Assembly (NCBI RefSeq): GCF_001625595.1
Contig: NZ_AUXT01000157.1
Location: forward strand, 1-64,000
Direction: 5' to 3'
Source of the DNA: Pseudoalteromonas luteoviolacea NCIMB 1942
Lineage (GTDB): Bacteria > Pseudomonadota > Gammaproteobacteria > Enterobacterales > Alteromonadaceae
DNA length: 64,000 nucleotides
The first letter of the stretch is position 1; each line of letters starts with the position of its first letter. Shown in pieces: positions 14,633-26,024 of the stretch. Position numbers and translations under genes: made by a program. The notes under the pieces are model-generated. The model did not search any database. It saw only the letters and a program-made list of their open reading frames with translations, and had not been told where the DNA came from.

Positions 14633-16819
14633 TTAATTTAACAGGGTTAAATTGCTCACATTGCGTACACCTGGGTGGCTCATATAGTCATTCTTAATTC
14701 CCTCGACACGAACGTGCTTACCAATCAGCTCAGGGTTAAGCAATGGACTAAACGTATCACGCTGAGATGACTCAAGTTTAATGTATAGCTTGTTACCAGC
14801 ATTGTTTGGATCAGTTAACTCCAGCGCGTATTTGTTATTGATTGCAGCTGTGATTGTGCCGGTTACGACAACTGGTTGGCCGTTATTCATGGCCAATACA
14901 TCAGACACAGATAGATCATTGCCTTGATCTGGGTTGCCATTACCATTGCCAGATGAAACGGTAATGCTAGACACTTGGCGAACGCCTGGTTGGTTCATGT
15001 AGTTATCTCGTACACCTTTGATAACTAACGTGGCATTTAATATATCAGGGTTTAGTTCTGGACTGAACTGCGCGCGCTGACTACTCTCAAGTTTAATATT
15101 GATCGTGAAACTAGGATCGTTCAAGTCTTCAAGTATTAGAGCGTAAATACTGTTTAGGCCTGATTTAACTCGCCCTGTAAGCTCGATTGATTCACCTTGC
15201 GCTGTTGCAAGTACTTGCTCAACGGACATATACGAAGGTGCAATTTGTAGATCTGTCACATAGCGGAGCCCAGGCTCACCCATGTAGCTATTGCGTGTAC
15301 CTGTGACAATGATGTTTTGATTAAGAATTGCAGGGTTTAGCTGTGGGTTGAAGTCAGCTCTTTGGCTGCTCTCAAGCTTCACGTAAATGTGGGTTGTAGG
15401 GTTGCTGAGATCGCTCAACTCCAGTCCGTAGATCCCATTGATAGCCGCAGTTACTTTACCCACGACAACAACAGGGGTATTTTGTGCAGCAGCCAGTGCA
15501 TCAGTCACTGAGATTGCATTGTCAGGTGTTGGAGTTGGGTCTGGGTCCGGATCTGGGTTAGTTTGGCCATCGCCATATGGCGCATTAAAAGAGTTGTTTT
15601 TATAAGTGTTCGTATCCCAAGCGTTGAAACCAGAGGCAGGGGTACCCCAAGGTTGACCATTATTAGGATCTGACATCTCCTGAGAGGCCATCGGAGTGGG
15701 TGTTACGAAGCCACTGTAGTGACCATTTTGACCGTCAAAATACTGATAGCTTTCTGGTGTCGCCAGCCAGTTAATAATATTCACGGCTAGTACGGAAGCA
15801 TGGCCTGGGTCTGTCCATCCCGGATATGTTCTTTTGGTGTTACCATTGTCTTGGCGGCGATATTTAGGCGTTGCATCTTCAATCGGTGAAGAATCACCGA
15901 TAAATGCTGCTTTTCCTGCGCCTGACTTTGCAATGGCGGCATAAGGACCTTCAGCTTTACCACCAAAATACAACCCTTGGTCTTTAGCATGACGCCATTT
16001 TACTGGCGAGTCTGTCTCAGAAAAATACACTAGGCCCTTAGCTTTTTGCGGGTCTACGATGGCTAACGTTGCGCCTGCGGCCATCAAAATAGGGTCTACA
16101 CCTTGGGTGATCCCTTCAGTTTGCGAGCTAGGCTCCACACCACTTACACCCTGCTTGTAGTCAACACCATTAAAACGAAAACGAATACCGAAGTTCTCAA
16201 CTAGCCAGCCAGCATTTGCTGCTTTTGGATTACGCCAATCACCATAGGCACCGCCCATGTTGTATTTGCTGAGATCTGAGCGGTTGTAGCCATTAAAAAC
16301 TTCGGTGGCATCCCATGTATTGAGGTTACGGTCTGCATCGTAGTGATCGGCAATGAAGAAGATGCCCTTACCGCTTGCAATATATTGTTCTAGGGCAGCT
16401 TGCTCAGCAAGTGTGAATGGGCGATTGGTTTCAGCTAGTACGAATACATCTGAATCCTTAATCGCGTCATAAGTAATAATCGCCTCATTGGTATTGCTGC
16501 CATTAGTGCGATCATCGTAGAAACGAATACGGCCATCATTATTTAAATCTATACCACGGTATTCTTTAACGGTATAGCCCTCTTGAACTAGCGCATCAGC
16601 GAAATCTGAGAATGCGCCGTCGATTACCCAGTCAGCGTTACCTTCTACGCCGCCGTGTGAGACATCAAAGTAAACGCTCTTACCGTTATTATTGGCAGCA
16701 GATGGTACCTTTACTGGTGCTGTGTTATTCCAATCATATGCTGCGGCAAGTGCAAAGTTACTTTGAGCAAGCAGGCCTGCACCGAGCAACAATGATAAGG
16801 TCAGTTTGTTCACTGTCAT
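14633..16819 (-). CDS. Exported protein with GATase1-like N-terminal domain and three OB-type (DUF6359-like) repeats
   Basis: The protein has 728 residues with a signal peptide (ending about residue 26, ALAA). Residues about 45-360 form an alpha/beta domain like the DUF4350/GATase1-like family (VYFDVSHGG, then SDVFVLAETNRPFTLAEQ and GKGIFFIADH). A DPDPDPTPTPD linker at about 425 leads to three repeats, each with VVV(G/T)G, a YGLEL/YALEL strand, (I)KLESSQR and a YM-PG-R end. Such repeats resemble the OB-fold domains attached to secreted nucleases such as YhcR. No clear nuclease active site was seen, so nucleic-acid binding is an inference. The neighbouring 5'-nucleotidase-family lipoprotein supports a role in using extracellular nucleic acids. 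Confidence 0.7.
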   Translation of the reverse strand: MTVNKLTLSLLLGAGLLAQSNFALAAAYDWNNTAPVKVPSAANNNGKSVYFDVSHGGVEGNADWVIDGAFSDFADALVQEGYTVKEYRGIDLNNDGRIRFYDDRTNGSNTNEAIITYDAIKDSDVFVLAETNRPFTLAEQAALEQYIASGKGIFFIADHYDADRNLNTWDATEVFNGYNRSDLSKYNMGGAYGDWRNPKAANAGWLVENFGIRFRFNGVDYKQGVSGVEPSSQTEGITQGVDPILMAAGATLAIVDPQKAKGLVYFSETDSPVKWRHAKDQGLYFGGKAEGPYAAIAKSGAGKAAFIGDSSPIEDATPKYRRQDNGNTKRTYPGWTDPGHASVLAVNIINWLATPESYQYFDGQNGHYSGFVTPTPMASQEMSDPNNGQPWGTPASGFNAWDTNTYKNNSFNAPYGDGQTNPDPDPDPTPTPDNAISVTDALAAAQNTPVVVVGKVTAAINGIYGLELSDLSNPTTHIYVKLESSQRADFNPQLNPAILNQNIIVTGTRNSYMGEPGLRYVTDLQIAPSYMSVEQVLATAQGESIELTGRVKSGLNSIYALILEDLNDPSFTINIKLESSQRAQFSPELNPDILNATLVIKGVRDNYMNQPGVRQVSSITVSSGNGNGNPDQGNDLSVSDVLAMNNGQPVVVTGTITAAINNKYALELTDPNNAGNKLYIKLESSQRDTFSPLLNPELIGKHVRVEGIKNDYMSHPGVRNVSNLTLLN

Positions 16820-16939
16820 TTTTCAATTCCCGTTGTAATGGTTTATTTTTGACTGCCAAATTCCTAGATAGCTGCCAATGGGTGGAATTGGTGTGCAAAT
16901 TATGAGTTGCACACCAAAAATAGGTAGAGTCTAGTGTTA

Positions 16940-19081
<2,142 letters not shown>

Positions 19082-19401
19082 AGTCCCTTCTCTTTTTTGA
19101 TTTTTGAGCGACTACTATAGAAGGGAAAAAAGACAAATAAGCTAAGAAAAAATGGCAAGTTAGTTCCAAAAATATGACATTTTCTGAAGTGCTTATGAGC
19201 ACTGGGGAGCGTGACAAAAAGGACACTATTTTATTTTTAATCTTGTCATTTATATAAATTTATTAATTTTAAATATGGGTGAAAATATGAATTTATTTAT
19301 CTTTTTTTTGAGAGCTTGATGCTAAGCAGTGCAAAACATTGCTTTTGATTAAAACTTGGGTACATTTAATAGGTTGTAAGTCAGTATGTGCGGGTTAAGT
19401 T
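19082..19401. other. 320-bp AT-rich intergenic region
   Basis: No gene is supported. It holds the divergent promoters of the cpdB-like gene and the next membrane protein gene. A small inverted repeat AGTGCT-TATG-AGCACT at 19188-19203 is the only structured element noted and might be an operator for the cpdB-like gene. Confidence 0.4.
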
Positions 19402-20484
19402 ATGTCTTCATTTGAAGAGCGATTGAAACAAGTAGAAGAAAGGCTAAATAGGCAAGAGCTCTTGGCGGCGTCCTTGGGCAGCGTGATCGGGGCCGCTATT
19501 TCAATCGCTATTTGGTTTCAAGTTTATATGTTTAACCCCAAGCTAGGTGTATTGATGCTACCTGTTAGTGGGGTTGTCATTGGACTCTTCGTGCGCTTTT
19601 TTGGGCGAGGGTACCTCGAATGGTTTTCGACAATAGCTTGTATGGTTTATGCGATTACAACGTTGGTTGCATGGTATATGGAGATAATCATTGGCGGACA
19701 CATTCCTTTAATTGTACTGGCGGGACTCTTTTTTGTCGGGGGAGGGGTGGCTAATTACTTTGCTAAATTAAGTATGCCAATTGTGTTGGAAGAAGCTTTT
19801 GAACGCCTAAAGTTGTCGGATAACTTTCCAGAAAAAGGTACTAATATCAAAGGTATTACTGCGGTAGTTTTTTCGAGTACTTTGGCCTTGGGTGTGACCT
19901 ACGGTGTTACATTCATGTTTGTCATCTTTAATTATCAACTGCAAAGCGTGCAAGAAGCCTCTGTTGAACAGGGGCAGCAACAACGCATTGCACGTAAGGA
20001 GATTGAAGTGACAGAAGATGCGTTATCTCAATTCACAACGAGTCAAGCGCTACTCTACGCACATGCTTATTTTAGCGGTTATAAGTTTACTGAATTGGGG
20101 AGTTATACACGAGACTTCCCACGTTCAATGCACAAATCTCAAATGATTCTAGAGCATTTGATGAAGGCTCGTGGCGATAGACGTGCTCAATTTATTTTGG
20201 GCGTACTGTTACAGGGGAATAGAGGCGAGCGGCTTGTTAATTTGGCGGCTGAACAAGGCGATCATTATGCTGTCTTGTACAAGGCATTTTATGCAGGATG
20301 CAATGAAGACGCTAATACGGGGAATCAAATTTTAGATAATTTATATCCTGCCGTAAAAGAGTCTGCAATTAAGTCAGAAATAGAAAGTGTGCGCTCTTAT
20401 GGCTATGAGCCAGTATGTGAGGAAATTGCGAAAGCGCATTTTCCGCATAGCTTCGTTCGAGGTTATATAGACCTATTAAGATAA
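19402..20484 (+). CDS. Polytopic membrane protein with helical C-terminal domain, unknown function
   Basis: This 360-residue protein begins with a short coiled coil (FEERLKQVEERLNRQE). Four closely spaced membrane segments follow (about 20-118) and a fifth at about 152-180. The remaining 180 residues are soluble and helical, with Sel1/TPR-like character (RRAQFILGVLLQGNRGERLVNLAAEQGDHYAVLYKAFY). I do not recognise the family. The ATG lies 320 bp from the divergent cpdB-like gene, and its stop is 29 bp from the end of a convergent AraC gene. Confidence 0.7.
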   Translation: MSSFEERLKQVEERLNRQELLAASLGSVIGAAISIAIWFQVYMFNPKLGVLMLPVSGVVIGLFVRFFGRGYLEWFSTIACMVYAITTLVAWYMEIIIGGHIPLIVLAGLFFVGGGVANYFAKLSMPIVLEEAFERLKLSDNFPEKGTNIKGITAVVFSSTLALGVTYGVTFMFVIFNYQLQSVQEASVEQGQQQRIARKEIEVTEDALSQFTTSQALLYAHAYFSGYKFTELGSYTRDFPRSMHKSQMILEHLMKARGDRRAQFILGVLLQGNRGERLVNLAAEQGDHYAVLYKAFYAGCNEDANTGNQILDNLYPAVKESAIKSEIESVRSYGYEPVCEEIAKAHFPHSFVRGYIDLLR

Positions 20485-20513
20485 CCTTGAAGTGCGATAA
20501 GTACACTTTAGTT

Positions 20514-21608
20514 CTAAGTACATCGCTGGTGGAACAGGGAGCGTTGTCGATATTGGTTGGGTGTTGTGCCAGTATATGTTTTAAAAGCACGCGTAAAAGG
20601 TCCTACTGAAGCAAACCCACACTCCAAGCCAACCACCAAGACTGACCAATGATGTTTCTCTGGGTCGATTAATATCTGCTTAGCGCGCTCGACTCTGAGC
20701 GTATTTATCAGCTGATTAAAATTTTTTGCATGTAAATGGTTTTTTAGTGCTCTACTTATTTTGTATTCAGGCACATTCAATGCTCTGGCAATGTCAGCAA
20801 CTTTAAGGTTGGTTTGCAAATAGTAGTTTTGCTCTATGAGCAGTGATTGGACTTGTTTACCAAGCTCGGTGTCATTCTCAAGGTGCATATTGTGCGATGT
20901 TTCATTGGACCTAGATTGTGAATTTGATTGTTCACTAACTGTTTTTTCGCGAGTCGCGTTGGTTTTATTGAAACGCCAAGATAAAAGAGGTTGAAGGCTG
21001 ACCAAAACACATAAGGTAATGCCTGAAATGATACTGGCGAGGACTTCTGGGCTTGATGCGAAGATACCTTTCACACTTTTGCTAACCAGTACAGCACAAC
21101 CAAAAGTCACCATAAACAAGACGCGTTGCTGTTGTTCAGCTTTTCTCACGTGTTTGAAGCCTCGTAAAGCCTCCCAAAACGAGAGAACTAAAATACACGA
21201 AGATAGCAAAATGGTTGCTTCGCGAAGCAGGTGGCTGAATATAGGAAGCCAAGCTGGGCTTATCGCCCATTGGTGTGTTGCAAACAGGTAGCCTTGCTGG
21301 ATCATGATAAGCGCTGCAATGGTCAGTGCAACAGCAAGATGAAGTAAGCCAATCGGATTTTTTTCTCTAAATAAGGCACGTGAAAAGAGCCAAATACAAT
21401 TACAAGTGGCGCAAGCAGCCATGCCAATCAGATATTGATAAGGCCCGATCGTATCACCTGTAAGCTGTTTTAATGCAACCATAGATACGGAGCCGCAAAA
21501 GATTGCAAATAGAATATGGGCACTGTGTTTATCACGTACGGTCAATTGCGCCAGTAATAAAGAGAGGCTAACAGCAAGCAGCGTGAAATGAACATAAACA
21601 GGTTGCAT
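20514..21608 (-). CDS. AraC-family regulator with N-terminal multi-helix membrane domain
   Basis: The protein has 364 residues. The first 220 form about seven membrane helices. The last 110 are an AraC-type double HTH: VADIARALNVPEYKISRAL is the first and SVLVVGLECGFASVGPFTRAFKTYTG the second. Such fusions are thought to sense membrane or periplasmic signals directly. The ATG at 21608 (MQPVYVHFTLL) is preferred; an in-frame GTG lies upstream at 21659 without a better ribosome site. It is divergent from a DUF2306 membrane protein, the likely target. Confidence 0.85.
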   Translation of the reverse strand: MQPVYVHFTLLAVSLSLLLAQLTVRDKHSAHILFAIFCGSVSMVALKQLTGDTIGPYQYLIGMAACATCNCIWLFSRALFREKNPIGLLHLAVALTIAALIMIQQGYLFATHQWAISPAWLPIFSHLLREATILLSSCILVLSFWEALRGFKHVRKAEQQQRVLFMVTFGCAVLVSKSVKGIFASSPEVLASIISGITLCVLVSLQPLLSWRFNKTNATREKTVSEQSNSQSRSNETSHNMHLENDTELGKQVQSLLIEQNYYLQTNLKVADIARALNVPEYKISRALKNHLHAKNFNQLINTLRVERAKQILIDPEKHHWSVLVVGLECGFASVGPFTRAFKTYTGTTPNQYRQRSLFHQRCT

Positions 21609-21785
21609 AGAGAATTCCGCACAAATTAGACCTGTTCTATGGTAGTGAAAAGCCTCCACTTGCTCAATTTAGCTTTGTAAGAAATCTTTACTAAAAAGAG
21701 TGTGCCGAATTTCAAATTCGGTGCGACGAATTGATTTTTTATTGGCACCTTAGCAATTAAATCAATAGATTATGAAGGGGCTAGT

Positions 21786-22634
21786 ATGATTTCATTAACT
21801 GTAAACAAACTCAGAGGTTTATCTTTCAATGCAGATAATACCCTCAGCGGTGCAATTAAAACTTGGGTTGTTGTGGCTTTGGCTGGGCAGTGGGCTTTTG
21901 CAATGTATATTTTGAGTTTGTATGCTCTGCCTTTGATGTTAGGTGCGATTGAAAAGGCACAGGCGGTGTCTGCAACACAGGGGTTAAATAGCAATATCGA
22001 TCTCAACTCAACGATGTTTTTTGCCCATGTGTTGCCAGCTATTCTGATGGCCATGAGTGGTTTATTTCAATTGATCCCAAATGTGAGGACGCGGTTTCCA
22101 CGGTTTCATCGTTACAACGGGCGGATGTTTTTTACACTAGGGCTGGTAGGGGCATTTACTGGGTTGTATTTGACTTGGATAACTGGGCACAGGCTCAGCG
22201 ATATTGGCTCAATAGGTGTGACAATAAATGGAATTTTGATCCCAATTGCGATTTACTTTGCTTGGCAAGCGGCTGTGAAAAAGCGCTTTACACAACACCA
22301 GCGCTTTGCCGTACATAGCTTTTTACTAGTCAATGGGGTGTGGACATTTCGTTTGTACCTGATGGGCTGGTACATAGTTAATCAAGGTATGAATGGCAAT
22401 ACGCAAACTTTAGATGGCCCTGCTGATATTGCGCTTTCATTTGCATCTTTCTTACTACCAATGGCAATCTATGAAGTTATTTTATGGGGCAAAAAACAAC
22501 GCAAAGAAAGTATCAAGTGGGGCATTTCAGCGTTGGCTTGCTTTGGCACGATAATCACTGTCATTGGTGTGATTGCAGCTGGCATGATGATGTGGCTGCC
22601 TAGGATCAGCGATATTCTCAAAGCGTTATTCTAG
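21786..22634 (+). CDS. DUF2306 family membrane protein
   Basis: The protein has 282 residues and about seven membrane helices. Family hallmarks are a His-rich inner face (MFFAHVLPAILMAMSGLFQLIPNVR; RFPRFHRYNGRMF; HQRFAVHSFLLVNGVW). The paired histidines suggest haem or metal binding in the membrane, but the function is not known. It has its own promoter region, divergent from the AraC membrane regulator 177 bp away, and ends before a hairpin shared with the LipL32 gene. Control by the AraC protein is inferred from gene order. Confidence 0.8.
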   Translation: MISLTVNKLRGLSFNADNTLSGAIKTWVVVALAGQWAFAMYILSLYALPLMLGAIEKAQAVSATQGLNSNIDLNSTMFFAHVLPAILMAMSGLFQLIPNVRTRFPRFHRYNGRMFFTLGLVGAFTGLYLTWITGHRLSDIGSIGVTINGILIPIAIYFAWQAAVKKRFTQHQRFAVHSFLLVNGVWTFRLYLMGWYIVNQGMNGNTQTLDGPADIALSFASFLLPMAIYEVILWGKKQRKESIKWGISALACFGTIITVIGVIAAGMMMWLPRISDILKALF

Positions 22635-22650
22635 CTTGCACATTTAATAA

Positions 22651-22673
22651 GGTGGCAATGTATCACTGCCACC
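22651..22673. terminator. Bidirectional terminator hairpin
   Basis: GGTGGCA and TGCCACC, with a 9-nt loop, separate convergent genes. The T-run is weak. Confidence 0.55.
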
Positions 22674-22682
22674 AAGGTGTGC

Positions 22683-23378
22683 TTATAGTTTACCTGCGTT
22701 CACTAAGTTGTGTAGCTCTTCAAGCGAAGCTGCGATTTTCACACCAGGAATATTGGTGCCAATCGTTGCTTCAAATGAACCTTCAACCTGAGAGCGAAAA
22801 GACGTGAATGAAATACGGTATACGCCTCTCACTAGAGATTCTGTTGGGTTATTGAGGTTAGTGGTTTGTCTCAATAAAGAGTTGTAGTAAGACCCACTTG
22901 GATTTGCAGGTAACTCGCGTGTGTCGTCGTTGTAACCCAATGGTTGTAATACCTTACCACCTTGCACGATTTTACCGCTATCAATGATGTTCATACGGTC
23001 AAATACGATATAGGTATCAAAAAACTTGGCGTTGTTTTTTTCCATACCTAGCGCGAAATTGTTGTGTACAAAGTCTTTATCAGTAGGTTTAGTTTCAACC
23101 GGCGATTGCATTGAAATTCCAATTTCATCAACGGCAGCTGGTACCCAAGCGTACAAATAGTAAGTATCTTTACCTTTGTATTTGCCTTCAGGTTTTACAC
23201 TTGCATCGACATAGCCATAGTAATTGACGTAATTTGCATAAGGTGCGCGTACTTCTAATGGGCCAACACCTTGAGAGATTGAACTTTTTAGGTGAGGGCC
23301 TGAAGAGGTGCTCATGCACGCAGTAAGAGTTGAGAGAGAAAGCACAGCTAAAACCTTTCCCGTAGTTTTAAGCGTCAT
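22683..23378 (-). CDS. LipL32-family surface lipoprotein
   Basis: This 231-residue protein has a lipoprotein signal ending LSTLTAC (Cys21). The mature part matches the LipL32 family: APYANYVNYYGYVD, then YYLYAWVPAAVDEIGISM. LipL32 is the main outer-membrane lipoprotein of pathogenic Leptospira; homologues are known in Pseudoalteromonas tunicata and some vibrios. The Leptospira protein binds Ca2+ and matrix components; the role here is unknown. The start at 23378 is chosen because AAGGAG lies just upstream. That ribosome site falls inside a six-codon longer frame starting at 23396. Taken alone this gene is a good clue to a marine gammaproteobacterial host. Confidence 0.85.
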   Translation of the reverse strand: MTLKTTGKVLAVLSLSTLTACMSTSSGPHLKSSISQGVGPLEVRAPYANYVNYYGYVDASVKPEGKYKGKDTYYLYAWVPAAVDEIGISMQSPVETKPTDKDFVHNNFALGMEKNNAKFFDTYIVFDRMNIIDSGKIVQGGKVLQPLGYNDDTRELPANPSGSYYNSLLRQTTNLNNPTESLVRGVYRISFTSFRSQVEGSFEATIGTNIPGVKIAASLEELHNLVNAGKL

Positions 23379-23513
23379 TAAATGACTCCTTGTCATGATT
23401 AAAATTAAGGCAAGTCTAGCCGCAATTTATGTAATTGCAACATGTTTTAGGGGGGATTTTCTCTGATTTATAAAATGTTTAATAATTCATCTGGCGCAGC
23501 GTGGGTTATGTAT

Positions 23514-23855
23514 TTAGTTAAGAGCATCAATGTGCTTTTGCAGTGTGTCTAATTGCATCAAAATAGCCAAAAATTGCTCACCTAACTCGGTTACTTGATA
23601 TTCGACTCGAGGTGGCAACTCGTTAAAACTAACTTTTTTCAAAATCCCGAATTCCACATTACGCTTGAGGCATTGATTGAGCACCTTCGTGGTTAGTCCA
23701 TCAACACAGCGCACCATTTCTCCAGGCCGATTGACTCCATCGTTGAGTAGTTGATATACGGTGAGTGACCATTTGCATCCATAAATGGTTTCGACCATTT
23801 TTGCACTTTGACTTGGTGCAATTTTTCGTGAAACTTTTTTTTCTTTTGTATTCAT
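23514..23855 (-). CDS. HxlR-family winged-helix regulator
   Basis: The protein has 113 residues, matching the HxlR/DUF24 length. It has the family's opening (YGCKWSLTVYQLLNDGVNRPGEM) and wing (LKKVSFNELPPRVEYQVTELG). HxlR proteins often repress adjacent oxidoreductase genes and sense aldehydes or redox stress, frequently through one Cys; here Cys27 or Cys45 could serve. It is divergent from an SDR dehydrogenase gene, with two 13-bp direct repeats between them that fit its operator. Confidence 0.88.
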   Translation of the reverse strand: MNTKEKKVSRKIAPSQSAKMVETIYGCKWSLTVYQLLNDGVNRPGEMVRCVDGLTTKVLNQCLKRNVEFGILKKVSFNELPPRVEYQVTELGEQFLAILMQLDTLQKHIDALN

Positions 23856-23862
23856 AATTATG

Positions 23863-23894
23863 TACCAAAAAGTACCTAGCTTACCAATTTGTAC
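23863..23894. promoter_or_regulatory. Two direct repeats TACCAAWWWGTAC, candidate HxlR operators
   Basis: TACCAAAAAGTAC at 23863-23875 and TACCAATTTGTAC at 23882-23894 start 19 bp apart, roughly two helical turns. Each contains TAC-N6/7-GTA-type symmetry seen in operators of DUF24/HxlR proteins. They lie between the divergent HxlR and SDR genes, 7 bp from the HxlR start codon. Confidence 0.6.
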
Positions 23895-23960
23895 TTACTA
23901 TTCAATAAGTTCTCTTACACCTAATATTATCACGAATCGACAAACACTTTAGGTTAACAT

Positions 23961-24728
23961 ATGAACTTTAAAAAATCAGGTCGCGCTTTAATTGTGGGTG
24001 GTTCCAGTGGCATGGGCTACGAAACAGCGAAAACTTTACTCAGCCACAATGTATCCGTCACGTTAATCGCAAACAACGAAGATAAACTAAAAAGTGCAGA
24101 GAAAACTTTAAAATCATTTGGTGATGTAACAAGCGTGCAGCTGGACCTCTACAACCGCCAAGCAGTTCAAGAATATGTCCAAAGCCTATTCCAGTGTCAG
24201 CTGGAAGTGAGCTATTTGGTAAACGCGGCAGGCTATTTCTCACCATTAGCATTTTTAGAGCACAGCGATGGAGATTTCGACCGTTACCATGAATTGAATC
24301 GAGCACTCTTTTTAATCACACAAGCGGTAGCTAAAAATATGGTCTCAGGCGGAGGCGGGAGTATTGTAAATATTGGTTCTATGTGGGCGAAACAGGCAAT
24401 AAAAGCAACTCCCTCGTCGGCATATTCAATGGCGAAAGCCGGCTTACATGCGCTGACTCAACATTTAGCGATGGAGTTAGCTCCCCACAATATACGTGTC
24501 AATGCAGTCTCTCCTGCTGTTGTGAAAACACCCATCTATGGTGCTTTCATTGAACCTCATGAAATTGACTCAGCGTTAAATGGCTTCAATGATTTTCATC
24601 CGATAGGGCGCATAGGGGAGGCGCATGAAGTGGCTCAAACTATCGCTTATTTACTCAGTGATAGCACGCAATGGGTGACGGGCGCAAATTGGGATATTGA
24701 CGGTGGCGTTATGGCTGGAAGAAATTAA
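23961..24728 (+). CDS. SDR-family oxidoreductase
   Basis: This 255-residue classical short-chain dehydrogenase has the Rossmann motif [11 protein letters not shown] (about 14-24), NAAGY, catalytic Ser in NIGSM, YSMAK with Tyr and Lys, and a C-terminal DGG. It uses NAD(P)H to reduce or oxidise carbonyls or alcohols; the substrate cannot be told. Its promoter region holds putative HxlR operators, so it is probably induced when HxlR is inactivated. Confidence 0.88.
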   Translation: MNFKKSGRALIVGGSSGMGYETAKTLLSHNVSVTLIANNEDKLKSAEKTLKSFGDVTSVQLDLYNRQAVQEYVQSLFQCQLEVSYLVNAAGYFSPLAFLEHSDGDFDRYHELNRALFLITQAVAKNMVSGGGGSIVNIGSMWAKQAIKATPSSAYSMAKAGLHALTQHLAMELAPHNIRVNAVSPAVVKTPIYGAFIEPHEIDSALNGFNDFHPIGRIGEAHEVAQTIAYLLSDSTQWVTGANWDIDGGVMAGRN

Positions 24729-24908
24729 AGTGCATCGGCCTTTGGTATTTTTATATCAAGGGCTACTTAACAATGACGTCCATTATTGGGGAAAGCGAAT
24801 ATGCGTGAGATTTAATAAATCTAAATCGAATAAAAGAGCTAGTAATTACATTGTATTTCAAGGATATTCTTAATTAGAAAAACGGAACTTGATGTAAGGA
24901 GCGGCGAC

Positions 24909-26024
24909 GTGAAAACAGTGGTGATTCTAGGCGGCTATGGCAACTTTGGAAAAAGGGTTGCAGCAGCACTTGCTCAGGACGCAGAGGTTAACCTTGTCAT
25001 AGCAGGGAGAAGCCAAGTTAACGCACAAGCGTGTGTAGACAAGTTAAAGTCTGCGGCCAAAGCGCAACTCAGTCTATGGCAGATAGATATCTTTGCCGCT
25101 AGTTTTAGTGAACAATTGCGCCAACGCGATCCATTTTTAGTGATTCATACAGGTGGACCTTTCCAAGGCCAAGGGCATAGTGTGCCTCAAGCTTGTATTG
25201 ACGCTAACGCACATTACATAGATTTGGCTGATGACAGGCAGTTTGTTTGTGATATTCATCAGTTAGACACGCAGGCAAAAGCGCACAAAGTGCTCGCTGT
25301 CAGTGGTGCGAGCTCAGTACCAGGTTTATCTTCAGCTGTCATAGAGCATTACCAATCTCTGTTTAAAGAGATTAAATCCATTGATATTGCCATTGCATCA
25401 GGAAATAAAGCAGAGCGAGGATTGGCTACAATAGCGGCTATTCTGTCTTATACAGGGCACCCTTTCCAAGTATTTAAAGGAGGGCGGTGGCAGCCTGCTT
25501 ATGGTTGGATGGACGCCAATATAAATGACTTTGGTGGTATTGCGAAAAAACGAGGCTTAGCCAATGTAGATGTCCCTGACTTGTTGATTTTTCCTGAGCG
25601 ATATCGTGTGACTGATAGAGTCTCATTTCAAGCCGGATTAGAGTTGCCCTTATTACACTGGAGTATGGTTTTTATGGCGACATTGGCTAAGCGTGGTTTA
25701 GTCAAAAACTGGGCGCCTTACGCAAAGCTGATCAGTTCGATGAGCAATCTATTGCTGTCATTTGGCAGTGACATTGGCGCTATGGAAGTACGTATCTCAG
25801 GGTTAGCACAGGCGCGTAAAGATGTAATTTGGCGGCTGTATGCACCAGACGGCCAAGGGCCTTATATTCCCACATTGTCGGCCATTATCATTGCAAAAAA
25901 ATTACTGGCAGGCGATATCAATAAGCGGGGAGCGACACCGTGTGTTGGGTTGTTTGAGTTAGCTGATTTTGATGCGTACTTTGAAGATTTGGGCATTTAT
26001 GCGCAAGTAGAGGTAACGCCGTGA
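24909..26024 (+). CDS. Saccharopine-dehydrogenase-like NAD(P)-binding protein
   Basis: This 371-residue protein begins with a Rossmann fold (VVILGGYGNFGKRVA) and contains a Lys9/saccharopine-reductase-type N-terminal domain (IHTGGPFQGQGHSVPQACID; HYIDLADDRQFV). The C-terminal half is less conserved. The start is GTG at 24909 with AAGGAG upstream. It is first in a tight three-gene operon with DUF2269 and DoxX-like membrane proteins (GTGA overlap with the next gene). The gene set suggests a membrane-linked redox step on an unknown substrate. Confidence 0.82.
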   Translation: MKTVVILGGYGNFGKRVAAALAQDAEVNLVIAGRSQVNAQACVDKLKSAAKAQLSLWQIDIFAASFSEQLRQRDPFLVIHTGGPFQGQGHSVPQACIDANAHYIDLADDRQFVCDIHQLDTQAKAHKVLAVSGASSVPGLSSAVIEHYQSLFKEIKSIDIAIASGNKAERGLATIAAILSYTGHPFQVFKGGRWQPAYGWMDANINDFGGIAKKRGLANVDVPDLLIFPERYRVTDRVSFQAGLELPLLHWSMVFMATLAKRGLVKNWAPYAKLISSMSNLLLSFGSDIGAMEVRISGLAQARKDVIWRLYAPDGQGPYIPTLSAIIIAKKLLAGDINKRGATPCVGLFELADFDAYFEDLGIYAQVEVTP

